Positions 33,818 to 43,846 are shown, counted from the stretch's first letter. The stretch: 64,000 bases of DNA from Deltaproteobacteria bacterium (GCA_040223695.1 JAVKFU010000020.1:124001-188000), one strand, 5' to 3'. Numbers and translations: made by a program. Notes: generated by a model not told the origin, from the letters alone.

Positions 33818-35488
33818 ATGAATGACAAACCGCTCGTATCAATCACTATCCCCTTTTTGAATGCCGAGAAATTCATAGAAGGAGCCATACAAAGTATCTT
33901 CGCTCAGACATACGAAAACTGGGAGCTCTTGCTTGTTGATGACGGATCAACGGATCATAGCACCCAAATTGCTCTTGATTACGCTGAGAAATATCCAGGA
34001 AAAGTTTTCTATTTTGAGCACGATCAACATAAAAACCGGGGACTTAGTGCAACGCGAAATCTTGGGATACAACACGCTAAAGGGAAATATATAGCACTTC
34101 TTGATTCTGATGATGTGTGGCTTCCCTTTAAGCTTGAAGAGCAGGTAGAGATACTGGAATTAATTCCGGAAGCAGCGATGGTCTATGGAGCATCCGAATA
34201 CTGGTATAGCTGGACAAACAGGCCCGAAGATATTGATCGCGACTATATAGAAGAATCGGGAATAGATGCTCCCGGACTCATCCAGCCCCCTAAATTATTG
34301 ACCCTGGCTCTAGAATCAAAGGCCCCCACTCCATGCCCCTCTGATATATTGCTGCGCAAAGAGATTCTAGAACACGTGGGCGGCTTTGAAGAGAGCTTCG
34401 ACAGCTTCCGCGCAATGTTTGAAGACCAGGCCTTTCTCGCAAAAATATATCTTAGCGCCCCGGTATACGTGTCCAATCAATGCTGGGACCGTTACCGCCA
34501 GCATAGAGGATCAATTGTTCACAAGGTCAATAAAGCAGGCAAAAATCACAAAGCCGGATTATTTTACCTTACATGGCTTGAAGAATATTTTCTGAGGCAA
34601 GGAATTAAAGACGATGAACTGTGGAAGGCTCTACGGATTAAACAAGAATCCTATAAGAATAAAAAATTGAGATACAGTAACCCCAATTTATCTCGAATAA
34701 TCACGTTCACGCAGACTGTTCAAAGCACTGCAAAAAGAATATTGAAAAGGTCCTCACATTACCTGCTACCCAATAAAATGTTTTATTTCTTACTCTCAAA
34801 ATGGAAAGGATACCGCTACCTCCCGCCCACAGATGGCGTTCGTTTCGGAGACCTGAGAAGACTAAAGCCAATAAGTGAACACTGGGGGAGCGACAGGGGG
34901 TTACCTATAGACCGTTATTATATCGAAAGCTTTTTAGCTTCACACTCGGAATATATGAAGGGGCGGGTACTCGAATTCGGGGACGACCGTTACACACGCA
35001 AATTCGGAACTGAGAATATAATACAAAGCGACATTATCAATTTACTAAAAGAAAGTAATCCTGACACTACAATCGTAGCGGATATAACATCCGCCCCCCA
35101 TATCCCGTCAGACAGCTTCGATTGTATTATTTTTACGCAGACCCTCCAGCTAATCTATGATTTTCGAGCGGCCATACAAACGCTTTACCGCATCCTCAAG
35201 CCGGGAGGCATTTTACTCGCGACTTTCCCCGGAATCAGTCAAAGCAGCGGCACCACATGGGACAGATACTGGTGCTGGAACTTCACGTATTTATCCGCAG
35301 AGAGGTTATTTAAAGAATTTTTCCCCGATAACAATGTAGAAGTCAAAGCTCACGGCAACCTGCTTACAGCGATCAGCTTTTTGCAGGGATTGGCGAGAGA
35401 AGAACTCAGCATTGATGAGCTTGAGTACCATGACCCCAGATACGAAATGGTTATCACGGTTAAAGCAGTCAAGCCGGAACAAGTTTAA
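33818..35488 (+). CDS. Family 2 glycosyltransferase fused to a SAM methyltransferase domain
   Basis: 556 residues. The N-terminal GT-A domain begins PLVSITIPFLNAEKFIEGAIQS with VDDGSTD and the DxD in LLDSDDVW. From about residue 380, a class I methyltransferase: VLEFGDDRYTRKFG (SAM motif I, somewhat degenerate), IVADITSAPHIPSDSFDCIIFTQTLQLI and LKPGGILLATFPG. A GT with a methyltransferase after it suggests that the sugar is added and then methylated or that the chain end is capped. Follows wzt after 61 bases. Confidence 0.88.
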   Translation: MNDKPLVSITIPFLNAEKFIEGAIQSIFAQTYENWELLLVDDGSTDHSTQIALDYAEKYPGKVFYFEHDQHKNRGLSATRNLGIQHAKGKYIALLDSDDVWLPFKLEEQVEILELIPEAAMVYGASEYWYSWTNRPEDIDRDYIEESGIDAPGLIQPPKLLTLALESKAPTPCPSDILLRKEILEHVGGFEESFDSFRAMFEDQAFLAKIYLSAPVYVSNQCWDRYRQHRGSIVHKVNKAGKNHKAGLFYLTWLEEYFLRQGIKDDELWKALRIKQESYKNKKLRYSNPNLSRIITFTQTVQSTAKRILKRSSHYLLPNKMFYFLLSKWKGYRYLPPTDGVRFGDLRRLKPISEHWGSDRGLPIDRYYIESFLASHSEYMKGRVLEFGDDRYTRKFGTENIIQSDIINLLKESNPDTTIVADITSAPHIPSDSFDCIIFTQTLQLIYDFRAAIQTLYRILKPGGILLATFPGISQSSGTTWDRYWCWNFTYLSAERLFKEFFPDNNVEVKAHGNLLTAISFLQGLAREELSIDELEYHDPRYEMVITVKAVKPEQV

Positions 35489-35497
35489 TACAATTCA

Positions 35498-36307
35498 ATG
35501 GATCAAGACAGGCATAATATAACTCGAATACCGATCCTGATGTACCACAGGGTTACACCCGAGCCCCATCCCGCTTTTTTAAAATACTGCGTTACCCCGA
35601 AAGCATTCGCGAATCAGATGAGATTCCTGTCTGCAGCAAAATATACCCCTATCGACTTCAACGATTTTTTGAGTCTTAGAGACGGCCGTGGAAAGCTGCC
35701 CGAGAAACCCATTGTAATTACATTCGACGATGGATTTCAGGATATTGCAGACAACGCAGTTCCAATCCTCAGCGAAAGAGGATTTAAGGCCGCCATTTAT
35801 TTCGTGACCGCACTTGCAGGAAAACAAAGCAGCTGGATACTGCCTTCAAGAGGGGTGGAGTTTCCTCTTATGGATTGGGGCACTATTAAAGACCTGGAGA
35901 AACATGGTATTCAGTGCGGCGCGCACAGCTCTACCCATCCGAAACTCACAGAAATTTCCTTATCCGATTGCCGGAGCGAGCTGCTGAACTCTCGCCTTGA
36001 GCTCGAGAATCGGCTGGGACGCGAGATAAGACACCTGGCCTACCCGTTTGGTTTATTTAATCGGGACGTACGAGATATAGCCGAGGATACAGGATATTAC
36101 ACCGCATGCTCGACACAAATAGGTATTTCCTCATTCAAGGAAGACTTGCTCTCTTTGCGCCGTGTTCCGATTAACGGCCAAGATTCATTATTCGATTTTA
36201 TATTCAAGCTAAAAACAGCTCATACGATCGGTGAGTATGGCAGAAGTAAAGCCCGCGGGGCAAAACGATTATTAAAAAGAATAATAGGCACATCCAAAGC
36301 TACATGA
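35498..36307 (+). CDS. Polysaccharide deacetylase (NodB/CE4 family)
   Basis: 269 residues, no signal peptide. CE4 motifs: IPILMYHRV, MT1 ITFDDGFQD (catalytic Asp and metal Asp), MT2 HSSTHPKL (two metal His), MT3 HLAYPFGLFN, and the late His-containing LRRVPINGQDS. It would remove N- or O-acetyl groups from a glycan or its lipid-linked precursor in the cytoplasm. Sits between two glycosyltransferases, 9 and 12 bases away. Confidence 0.9.
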   Translation: MDQDRHNITRIPILMYHRVTPEPHPAFLKYCVTPKAFANQMRFLSAAKYTPIDFNDFLSLRDGRGKLPEKPIVITFDDGFQDIADNAVPILSERGFKAAIYFVTALAGKQSSWILPSRGVEFPLMDWGTIKDLEKHGIQCGAHSSTHPKLTEISLSDCRSELLNSRLELENRLGREIRHLAYPFGLFNRDVRDIAEDTGYYTACSTQIGISSFKEDLLSLRRVPINGQDSLFDFIFKLKTAHTIGEYGRSKARGAKRLLKRIIGTSKAT

Positions 36308-36319
36308 AGAGAAAGCTAC

Positions 36320-37327
36320 ATGAAGAGCTTATACAAAATTAGCGTTATAATACCCACATATAATCGCCGTAACTCGGTGAAAAGAATACTTAAGGCGCTT
36401 GCCGAGCAGACCTTCTCTCCCCGGGATTACGAGGTTATAGTCTCGATCGACGGCTCGGAGGACGGAACCGGGGAGATAATAGAAGAATTCAAACCCGATT
36501 ATAGCCTGCGCTCAATCTGGAGCCCGAATTCGGGAAGGGCAGCGGCATGTAACAGGGGAATCCGTGAAGCGTCAGGGGATGTAATAATTTTGCTAGACGA
36601 CGATATGGAACCTTCCCGCGAATTTATAAACGCGCACTATGCCGCACACATAGGTGAGGAGCGCTTGGGGGTTATGGGAGCGGCTCCCGTTCCAATTAAG
36701 GACACATCACAGCCCATAGTTAAATACATAGGGACAAAATTCAACAACCATCTGAAAAAGATATCTGCGCCCGGTTATAACTTCCAGATAAGAGACTTTT
36801 ATAGCGGGAACTTTTCAATTCGGCGGGAATTGCTTTTAGAAATCGGCGTTTTCAATGAAGCTTTCAGGATTTATGGCAATGAAGACGTTGAGCTGGCCTG
36901 GCGAATGCTGGGGGCAGGCGTGAAGCTGTCATACAATTCCGATGCACTGGCTACACAGCATTCCGAGAAAGATTTTCGTGGTATAGCCGGAGATAATATA
37001 GCCAAGGGAAAGACGGCCGTTCTACTGGCGAGCCTGTACCCCGATTCAATTAACCACCTTAAGCTTAGCGAATACCGCCATCCGTCCTGGAAGTGGGGTA
37101 CGCTACGAAGGGCTTTGGTATCAGTCAGCATGATCTTTTCTAAAACTCCCGAGCTGATAATTTTATTCACCAGACTAATGGAGAAATTACACCCTGCTTA
37201 TTTGGAAACCTGCTATTTTTTATCGCTTGATTACTTCTTCTGGTACGGTGTAGAGATTACTTTAAACGATAGCAATATCGATAACCGGGAAAAACTGATG
37301 CACAATATAAAGTATTCCAAAAGCTGA
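36320..37327 (+). CDS. Family 2 glycosyltransferase
   Basis: 335 residues. GT-A fold: ISVIIPTYNRRNSVKRIL, SIDGSEDGTG, RAAACNRGIREASGDVIILLDDDMEPS (DDD motif), YSGNFSIRRELLLEIGVFNEAF, GNEDVELAWRML. The acceptor-side ED..W and the region after it match chondroitin-synthase-like and rhamnosyl GT2 enzymes. Acts at the cytosolic face on lipid-linked sugars. Only 12 bases after the deacetylase. Confidence 0.9.
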   Translation: MKSLYKISVIIPTYNRRNSVKRILKALAEQTFSPRDYEVIVSIDGSEDGTGEIIEEFKPDYSLRSIWSPNSGRAAACNRGIREASGDVIILLDDDMEPSREFINAHYAAHIGEERLGVMGAAPVPIKDTSQPIVKYIGTKFNNHLKKISAPGYNFQIRDFYSGNFSIRRELLLEIGVFNEAFRIYGNEDVELAWRMLGAGVKLSYNSDALATQHSEKDFRGIAGDNIAKGKTAVLLASLYPDSINHLKLSEYRHPSWKWGTLRRALVSVSMIFSKTPELIILFTRLMEKLHPAYLETCYFLSLDYFFWYGVEITLNDSNIDNREKLMHNIKYSKS

Positions 37328-37331
37328 AATC

Positions 37332-38450
37332 ATGAAACACAGAGTAGTGCATTACATAGATAGCCAAGGTTTTGGGGGAGCCGAACTCATACTGTTCAAC
37401 CTTCTTTGCGGACTAGACCCAAAAAGATGGGAGTCCGTATTAGTCTATCATTCCCACCCGGGTATTGCCCCGTTTATCGAAAAAGTGAACGAATTGGATA
37501 TAGAGATAATTTCGCTCCCTCCTATAAAAAGATGGACCAATATATCCCGGATGCTCGAACTCATAAGAAAGCTAAGAGTACTTAATGCAACCGTCTTTCA
37601 TGCACAGATGCCCTGGTATCTTTCGTGTTCATTCGGAGTACTTTGTGCGTTCCTGGCACGTGTCCCTGCAATCGTTGCTACCCAGCACCTATACATAGAA
37701 ATCAGCCCGAACCGCCTGTATATTCTCCAGAAACTGGTTTCCATGATAGTCGATCGCTATATTGCGGTCTCCGACGGAGTAGCCGGGAAATTAAGCAGAC
37801 TGATTTTCTCACCTAATAAAATACGAGTGGTAAAAAACGGCATTAGTGTCGAGGATTTCCACTCTACTAGAAGCAATACTCTTCGTGATTTACTGAAAAA
37901 GAACAAACATATGCCAATTGTTTTAACCGTTGCCCGCCTTGACAAACAAAAGGGACACGAATATTTATTAGAAGCCGCGTCTATGGTCCCCGACGCAGTT
38001 TTTGTTCTGGTCGGAGACGGCCCCGAAAGGGAAAGACTGGAAACATATGTCAACGAGACGAGCCTTGATGACCGGGTGGTGTTCCTAGGACACAGACAAG
38101 ATATTCGGGAGATTCTTTCCGGTTGTGACTTGTTCGTTCTTCCCTCTCTATACGAAGGACTCCCCCTTTCAATTCTTGAGGCCATGGCCGCCGGGAGGCC
38201 TGTTATCGCATCAGATATTAACGGAACCGATGAAATAATTATCGACGGCAAAACCGGCATCCTGGTTCCTCCGGCTGATCCACGCGCAATAGCAGAGGCA
38301 ATACGCAGAATATTATCCGACCCGTCTCTCGCACGGAATCTTGCTGATTCCGGCAAAAAAAGAGCTCATAGCGAGTTCTCATCAAAAAAAATGGTAGAGG
38401 GCGTTACCAGAGTATATGACGACATCATCAGAGAAAAAAAGGCAAAATAA
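37332..38450 (+). CDS. GT-B glycosyltransferase (family 4)
   Basis: 372 residues. The N-terminal Rossmann domain starts VVHYIDSQGFGGAELILFNLL; the C-terminal donor-binding domain has VLTVARLDKQKGHEYLLEA, VLVGDGPERERLE, LPSLYEGLPLSILEAMAAG (E-x7-E) and ILVPPADPRAIAEAI. This is a retaining GT4. Four bases after the preceding GT2; its 3' end overlaps the next gene by 35 bases. Confidence 0.92.
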   Translation: MKHRVVHYIDSQGFGGAELILFNLLCGLDPKRWESVLVYHSHPGIAPFIEKVNELDIEIISLPPIKRWTNISRMLELIRKLRVLNATVFHAQMPWYLSCSFGVLCAFLARVPAIVATQHLYIEISPNRLYILQKLVSMIVDRYIAVSDGVAGKLSRLIFSPNKIRVVKNGISVEDFHSTRSNTLRDLLKKNKHMPIVLTVARLDKQKGHEYLLEAASMVPDAVFVLVGDGPERERLETYVNETSLDDRVVFLGHRQDIREILSGCDLFVLPSLYEGLPLSILEAMAAGRPVIASDINGTDEIIIDGKTGILVPPADPRAIAEAIRRILSDPSLARNLADSGKKRAHSEFSSKKMVEGVTRVYDDIIREKKAK

Positions 38451-40098
38451 ACGGTTAGAGGCCGATAGCCGCCCCGCTGAGAAATATGGCCATCTTGTTC
38501 TCTTAAGGGCCGATTGGCGCTTCTTGCTTCCTAACCCGAATCCCGATAAGAGCATATGTTTTGCCGATGGAATGCTCGCCAAGGCAGTAGAAACCATAAG
38601 TAATTCAACTCTGCAATCAGATTTGCAGCCTCCCTCTGACGAACATGATTTGGCAGTTGCCACCGACCCTGACGAAAAACTTCTCAATGTCGTCTTCTCG
38701 GCTCTAAAACCCGGAGGTTCATGCTATATAGAGTGGGACGTACATACATTCTTCAAACCTGAAGCCATAGGCGTAAAATTGGAAAAGGCCGGTTTCGAAA
38801 TGATAAATTTCTATGTGCCGAAACCGGACCCGGCCAAAGCTCCATCTGTAATCTGGATTCCTCTCGAATCTTACGGAGCTGTAAGTTTCTTGCTTAAGAG
38901 AGCTTATCATGACAAGACTTACTCAGCTATCAAGAAAATAGGCAATGCATTACGCTATTTTCTCTGGTTACTGAGTCCCCGGCTGTTCATAAATTATCCT
39001 TGGCTTCTTAGCTCCGGGCAAACGAGGTTTAAGGTTTGCTCGCTTGCTCGCAAACCGGGTAATCAAAGCGGAAAAGAAGCCCCCTTTTCCGTGGAAGAAA
39101 GGCTCGGCAATATAATACGAGGCTACCTGAATAGCAATGGAGACAGCGAACATGGCAAAATAACGGAAATCCTAATGCTTACCGCGGGTTCACATAGATT
39201 CAATAAGGTCGTACTAGCCGTATTCGAAGAAAAAGCTTATATACCTACAATAATCGTAAAAATACCCAGAATAGACAGGTCCGCTCACACGCTCGCAAAT
39301 GAGGTAAAAACCCTGCGTACGGTTCATGATGAATTTAAACTCACTACTGGTGTTCCACAGGTAGTATTCGCCAACCATGACCTGGGGTATTACGCCGTCG
39401 GGGAGACCTTTATTGAGGGGGTGCCTCTTGCCAAAATCCTTAAAAGGAATAACTGCCGCGAGCTGGCTCTTAAAGCAACCTCCTGGCTATTAGAACTCGC
39501 AAAAAAATCCGAGATAAAACTCCACAACGATTGGCGAAATACTTTAATTAAACCGCTTATTCAGGAATTCACCGCCCGCTTTGGCCATTCGATTGATTCC
39601 GGACTCATAGAGCAGACCAATGACGTTGTTTCTAATTTTGAGATACCGTGTCTTATATGTGAACACAGGGATTTTTCGCCCTGGAATATTCATGTTGACT
39701 CAAAGGGAAGACTCGGAGTACTTGACTGGGAGTCCTCCAGACTAAGCGGATTACCGGCATTGGATCTTATATATTTCATAACTTACCTATGTTTTTACGT
39801 CGAAGACGCCTGGAGGTTAAGTAATTTTAAAGAATGTTACAAAACAATGTTAAACAGCGACACATTTACGGGAAGCATATTCAAAGAGTGTCTCAACCGT
39901 TACGCAACTACGCTGGGCATACCAATCAAATCACTATATCCTCTTCGTATAGTAGCCTGGTTAACCCATATGGTTTCCGAATTCGAACATTCCGCTCCTG
40001 ACGATCGACAAACTGGGCAATTCGAGACAGCAAGAAAGAGTTTATTCCTGGAACTCTGGGAAGAAGACATACTGTTATCCGGGGAAATAGAGCCTTAA
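38416..40098 (+). CDS. Two-domain protein: degenerate methyltransferase plus APH-type kinase
   Basis: 560 residues. Residues about 20-215 look like a Rossmann methyltransferase that has lost motif I, keeping only LNVVFSALKPGGSCYIEWD and AGFEMINFYVP. Residues 230-560 are an aminoglycoside-phosphotransferase-like kinase: TAGSHRFNKVVLAVFE, IVKIPRI (ATP Lys), ICEHRDFSPWNIHVD (catalytic HxDxxxxN) and LGVLDWESSRLSG (metal Asp). This fold phosphorylates small molecules or sugars, so a glycan or sugar kinase is likely. The start overlaps the previous gene by 35 bases. Fusion role unknown. Confidence 0.75.
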   Translation: MTTSSEKKRQNKRLEADSRPAEKYGHLVLLRADWRFLLPNPNPDKSICFADGMLAKAVETISNSTLQSDLQPPSDEHDLAVATDPDEKLLNVVFSALKPGGSCYIEWDVHTFFKPEAIGVKLEKAGFEMINFYVPKPDPAKAPSVIWIPLESYGAVSFLLKRAYHDKTYSAIKKIGNALRYFLWLLSPRLFINYPWLLSSGQTRFKVCSLARKPGNQSGKEAPFSVEERLGNIIRGYLNSNGDSEHGKITEILMLTAGSHRFNKVVLAVFEEKAYIPTIIVKIPRIDRSAHTLANEVKTLRTVHDEFKLTTGVPQVVFANHDLGYYAVGETFIEGVPLAKILKRNNCRELALKATSWLLELAKKSEIKLHNDWRNTLIKPLIQEFTARFGHSIDSGLIEQTNDVVSNFEIPCLICEHRDFSPWNIHVDSKGRLGVLDWESSRLSGLPALDLIYFITYLCFYVEDAWRLSNFKECYKTMLNSDTFTGSIFKECLNRYATTLGIPIKSLYPLRIVAWLTHMVSEFEHSAPDDRQTGQFETARKSLFLELWEEDILLSGEIEP

Positions 40099-40122
40099 TA
40101 ATCATTAGAATAGAAAATTAAT

Positions 40123-41352
40123 ATGCGTTTCTTATTCATATCGAGACATTTCCCCTCTGACCTGCGAACGAGCGTTCACGGGGTATATAAACGTATGGGG
40201 ATGTTTATAGAAGCAATCAAAGACTTCGCAGGGCTTGACATGCTGTTTTACGTTCCTGAAGATCAAAGCTATTCACAATCCCAAATCTCTGATTTGGAAG
40301 AATCCTTCTCCAAGCATTGGGAGGCGGATATCAAGCTCTTTCTATGCTCCGTGTCGGAATTCAATGACAAAACCGAGTTAAGCAAATGGTTATCCTTCGG
40401 GGCAGGCATAATTAATTTCCACAGACAAAAAGGCTATTTCGAGTTAAGCGGGCAAAAACAGGTTCAGGCCTTGGAGGAGTGCTTGGAAAGAAAACCCGAT
40501 GCTATTTTCGCACACAGACTTTCCTCAATGTGCCCGCTTCTATTGACAAAAAAAATCCTTCCGCCAATTTTTTTTGACCTTGATGACATTGAGCATATAG
40601 TGCTCGAACGATATATAGGACAGCAAAAAAAACTGCATAGCAAACTCCTGTATTTGCTTTTGCCGGAATTGCGTTCGGGAGAATCGAATGCGGTTAACCT
40701 GGCAGATGAAACATATGTCTGCTCCGAGAAGGATCGCTCATACCTGATGAGGAAATTTCGCAATAGTAAAATTGTTACAGTTCCCAATGCCGTAAAAGCA
40801 CCCGGATTACAGGATGCCAGACCCGGGCAGACACTACTCTTTATCGGTTCGGATTATAAGCCTAATATAGAAGCCGCCAACTTCCTCGTAGAAAGTATCT
40901 GGCCGCATGTTCATCGGGAAATTCCGGACGCTAAATTAATTATCGCCGGCATAGCAAGGGACAAGCTCAATCGGGATATTGCCGAGGCGGAAGGTCTCGA
41001 AATAACGGGTTTCGTAGATGATCTCGACAATGTATATAGAAGATCCCGCATAGTGACCATCCCGATACTTGTTGGAGGAGGCACGCGTTATAAAATAATT
41101 GAAGCGGCGTCTTACGGAAAACCCATTGTCTCTACCGCTACCGGCGCGGAAGGGATTGAGTTGTCTCATGAGACCGAAATAATTATCAGGGACAGTCCGG
41201 AAGAATTTGCCGAGGCCTGCATTCAGCTGTTAAAAGATTCCACTCTCTGCGAGAAAATAGGAATTAAGGCGAGAGAAAAAGCTATCAGGTATTATGACCG
41301 CAATAATGTAATACGATTAATCAGGCAACATATATTGGACTGCCTGAAATAA
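40123..41352 (+). CDS. GT-B glycosyltransferase
   Basis: 409 residues. Starts RFLFISRHFPSDLRTSVHGVYKR; the donor half contains LLFIGSDYKPNIEAANFLVESIWP, AKLIIAGIARD, ITGFVDDLDNVYRRSRIVTIPILVGGGTRYKIIEAASYGKPIV. This VGGGTR-K-E pattern marks the GT1/GT4 subgroup common in capsule loci. Cytosolic. 24 bases after the kinase-fusion gene. Confidence 0.9.
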   Translation: MRFLFISRHFPSDLRTSVHGVYKRMGMFIEAIKDFAGLDMLFYVPEDQSYSQSQISDLEESFSKHWEADIKLFLCSVSEFNDKTELSKWLSFGAGIINFHRQKGYFELSGQKQVQALEECLERKPDAIFAHRLSSMCPLLLTKKILPPIFFDLDDIEHIVLERYIGQQKKLHSKLLYLLLPELRSGESNAVNLADETYVCSEKDRSYLMRKFRNSKIVTVPNAVKAPGLQDARPGQTLLFIGSDYKPNIEAANFLVESIWPHVHREIPDAKLIIAGIARDKLNRDIAEAEGLEITGFVDDLDNVYRRSRIVTIPILVGGGTRYKIIEAASYGKPIVSTATGAEGIELSHETEIIIRDSPEEFAEACIQLLKDSTLCEKIGIKAREKAIRYYDRNNVIRLIRQHILDCLK

Positions 41353-41392
41353 ATACGTTATAAATTCTCAATCCGCTCTATAATATAATATA

Positions 41393-42322
41393 ATGCCAAA
41401 GGTAAGCGTAATTATTCCGACCTATAACCGTGCAGAATATCTCAAACAGGCAATTGCGAGCGCTCTGGGCCAGACATTTGAGGATTTCGAACTATTGATA
41501 GTAGATGACTGCTCCTCTGATAACACATCCCGCATAATAGAAAATTGTACCGATACAAGAATCAGATATATAAGGAACAATGAGAATAAAGGAATCTCAG
41601 CCGTAAGGAATATAGGGATTAACAATTCAAGGGGGGAATATATTGCTTTTCTGGATGATGATGATGAATGGTTCTCAGACAAACTGGAGAAGCAGGTGAG
41701 CATGTTAGAACCTAGTTCCCCAAAACTTGGAGCAATTTATACGGGGGTCGTTTCGGTTAATATGGCAAACAATAAAGTAGTTAAACTTAGGATTCCTCAG
41801 TATAGAGGTAATATATTAAAGAAGATGCTGCTACAAAATTTTATTCCCACACCCTCTATCGTCTTGAAAAAAGCATGTTTTGAAAAAGTCGGCCTCTTCG
41901 ATGAGAGAGTGCCATATGGTGAAGATCACGATATGTGGATACGCGTTGCAGAAAAGTTTGAATTTGACTATGTCGAAGATCTGCTAGTGAAGCATCGAGT
42001 TCACGAGAATTCTATCAGTTCCAACATTAGTGCTGTAATAATGGGATTGGAGAGATTAATAGCGAAACACCAAAGGCTTTTCGTCAATTATAAAAGAGCC
42101 TACAGCAATAATCAATTCAAGCTCGGAGCTGCATATTGTTATGATGGTAATATTAAACTGGGGAGGGGAGCGTTCATAAAAGCAATCAAGCTCAATCCCT
42201 TAGACCTGAGATTATATTACAACCTGGCTATATCCATGCTGGGAGCCGAAGGGTACAAAAAATTAAAGGAGACAAAGAAAAACTATTTCACCATAGAGTC
42301 TCAAAATCAATACAACAATTAA
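41393..42322 (+). CDS. Family 2 glycosyltransferase
   Basis: 309 residues. Starts PKVSVIIPTYNRAEYLKQAI with VDDCSSDNT, NKGISAVRNIGI, and LDDDDEW as metal/donor site; VPYGEDHDMWIRVAE holds the acceptor ED-W. Residues 230-290 are TPR-like (GRGAFIKAIKLNPLDLRLYYNLAI), which is a common add-on. Lies 40 bases after the preceding GT and 21 before the polymerase. Confidence 0.9.
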   Translation: MPKVSVIIPTYNRAEYLKQAIASALGQTFEDFELLIVDDCSSDNTSRIIENCTDTRIRYIRNNENKGISAVRNIGINNSRGEYIAFLDDDDEWFSDKLEKQVSMLEPSSPKLGAIYTGVVSVNMANNKVVKLRIPQYRGNILKKMLLQNFIPTPSIVLKKACFEKVGLFDERVPYGEDHDMWIRVAEKFEFDYVEDLLVKHRVHENSISSNISAVIMGLERLIAKHQRLFVNYKRAYSNNQFKLGAAYCYDGNIKLGRGAFIKAIKLNPLDLRLYYNLAISMLGAEGYKKLKETKKNYFTIESQNQYNN

Positions 42323-42343
42323 TATCAAAATAATACAAGGAAC

Positions 42344-43795
42344 ATGGTTCACTGCCACAGCAGAGAGAAAATGCTCAGAGAAAATTCTTCCATATCAAGT
42401 ATTCAAAATATCCTGATTTTCTCAATATTAGTTCTAGGCAGCATAGTGGGTATTTACCTGGGCTTTAAGGGGTCCTACTCCTTAATCATTGGAGCTATTT
42501 TAGGTTTAATTTTTCTTTTCTTGACAATTACAAAGCCCTGGATCGCAATAGCGGCATTTTTCATATTAATTCCACTTGAAAATTTATACGTCCTTGAAGG
42601 TGGCTTCACATCCACTCTCACAAAGCTGATGGGAGCCTACCTGATTTTTATAGTTATAATCAGCGGTTCGCTGAAATATCTTCACGAAGTCTTTAAAAAT
42701 AAAAAAGTGCTGTGGATTTTGCTTTTCGGTGCGGTAGGATTGATCTCGGTACTAGTTTCCAAGAACACCGCCCAGAGTTTTAAGTTCGTGGTCACATTAT
42801 GGCTGTCTATAGTTTTATACGTGGTATTTATTATGATGATCAGAAACACAAAAACTTTAAATATGGCAACACTCGCAATATTGACCGGGGCAGTACTATC
42901 AGTTCTCAGTCCGCTCGTTTTGGGATTCGGCAGGGTATCAGGATACTTATGGCAGCGCTACGGGGGTTTGTGGGGCGATCAAAACGAATTTGCAGCAATC
43001 TTATTGGTGCTGATACCTATTTCTCTAACTCTTTTTTACATCTCTAAAAACAGAGTTCTCAAGATCATTCTGGCCTTTTATTCCGTAGTTTTACTTATAG
43101 GATTTGTGCTTACTTATTCCCGAGGTGGATTTACGGCTTTCGGAGTTATGATTATTTTGGGTTTGTTCAAGTTAGTAAAAGGGCAAAACAGAACAAAAAT
43201 TCTCGCCATAGCCATACCCTGTCTCATTGTCGCTTTTATCGCATTCTATTACACCTTTGCAGATGAATTTATAACTAGAATGGAAACACTGAGAGTTCTG
43301 GAAAGCCCGGAATCGGTACGTGCGGAAAGTTCGCTTGCAAGAAGATACTACTATTACTTCGAACTATCTCCGAAACTATTCATCGAGCATCCTATTCTGG
43401 GCGTCGGTTATAGAGGCTTCCAGTTTCATAATATCTATAACCAAATTACCCATAACACATTTCTGGAGGTACTTACCGGAACAGGTCTTCTAGGTTTTAT
43501 ACCTTTTATAATGATTTTATTCCTCACATGGAAGGAACTGAGAAGGGTGGAGTTTATTGCCCAAAACAATGAAAACCAGATATATTTAACATCATACGCG
43601 AATGCATTGGAATTAGGATTCTTGTCCTACCTTGTTGCGGGACTTTTCATATCTTTGGATATAGACAAAATGATGTGGTTATCCATAACTCTCTCCGCAG
43701 TCTTAATGAATATTACAAGAATCCAACTTCTAACTTTGAACCGAAAGCCCCATGAGCAAATGGGTTCTCCATACCAAGGGTATGTGAAATTTTGA
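42344..43795 (+). CDS. O-antigen polymerase/ligase-like membrane protein
   Basis: 483 residues, about 12 helices, with a Wzy_C-type periplasmic loop: FIEHPILGVGYRGFQFHNIYNQITHNTFLEVLTGTGLLGFIP (about 345-385). The ITHNTFLE motif is the O-antigen ligase signature. It is a second protein of this type in the locus; the two may divide polymerase and ligase roles. A later ATG (42371) with GAGAG near it is a possible alternative start. Confidence 0.85.
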   Translation: MVHCHSREKMLRENSSISSIQNILIFSILVLGSIVGIYLGFKGSYSLIIGAILGLIFLFLTITKPWIAIAAFFILIPLENLYVLEGGFTSTLTKLMGAYLIFIVIISGSLKYLHEVFKNKKVLWILLFGAVGLISVLVSKNTAQSFKFVVTLWLSIVLYVVFIMMIRNTKTLNMATLAILTGAVLSVLSPLVLGFGRVSGYLWQRYGGLWGDQNEFAAILLVLIPISLTLFYISKNRVLKIILAFYSVVLLIGFVLTYSRGGFTAFGVMIILGLFKLVKGQNRTKILAIAIPCLIVAFIAFYYTFADEFITRMETLRVLESPESVRAESSLARRYYYYFELSPKLFIEHPILGVGYRGFQFHNIYNQITHNTFLEVLTGTGLLGFIPFIMILFLTWKELRRVEFIAQNNENQIYLTSYANALELGFLSYLVAGLFISLDIDKMMWLSITLSAVLMNITRIQLLTLNRKPHEQMGSPYQGYVKF

Positions 43796-43846
43796 TCCTA
43801 CCATAAATCAGATAGAGGCATACGCTCAAAAGCGCTCACAATTAAT

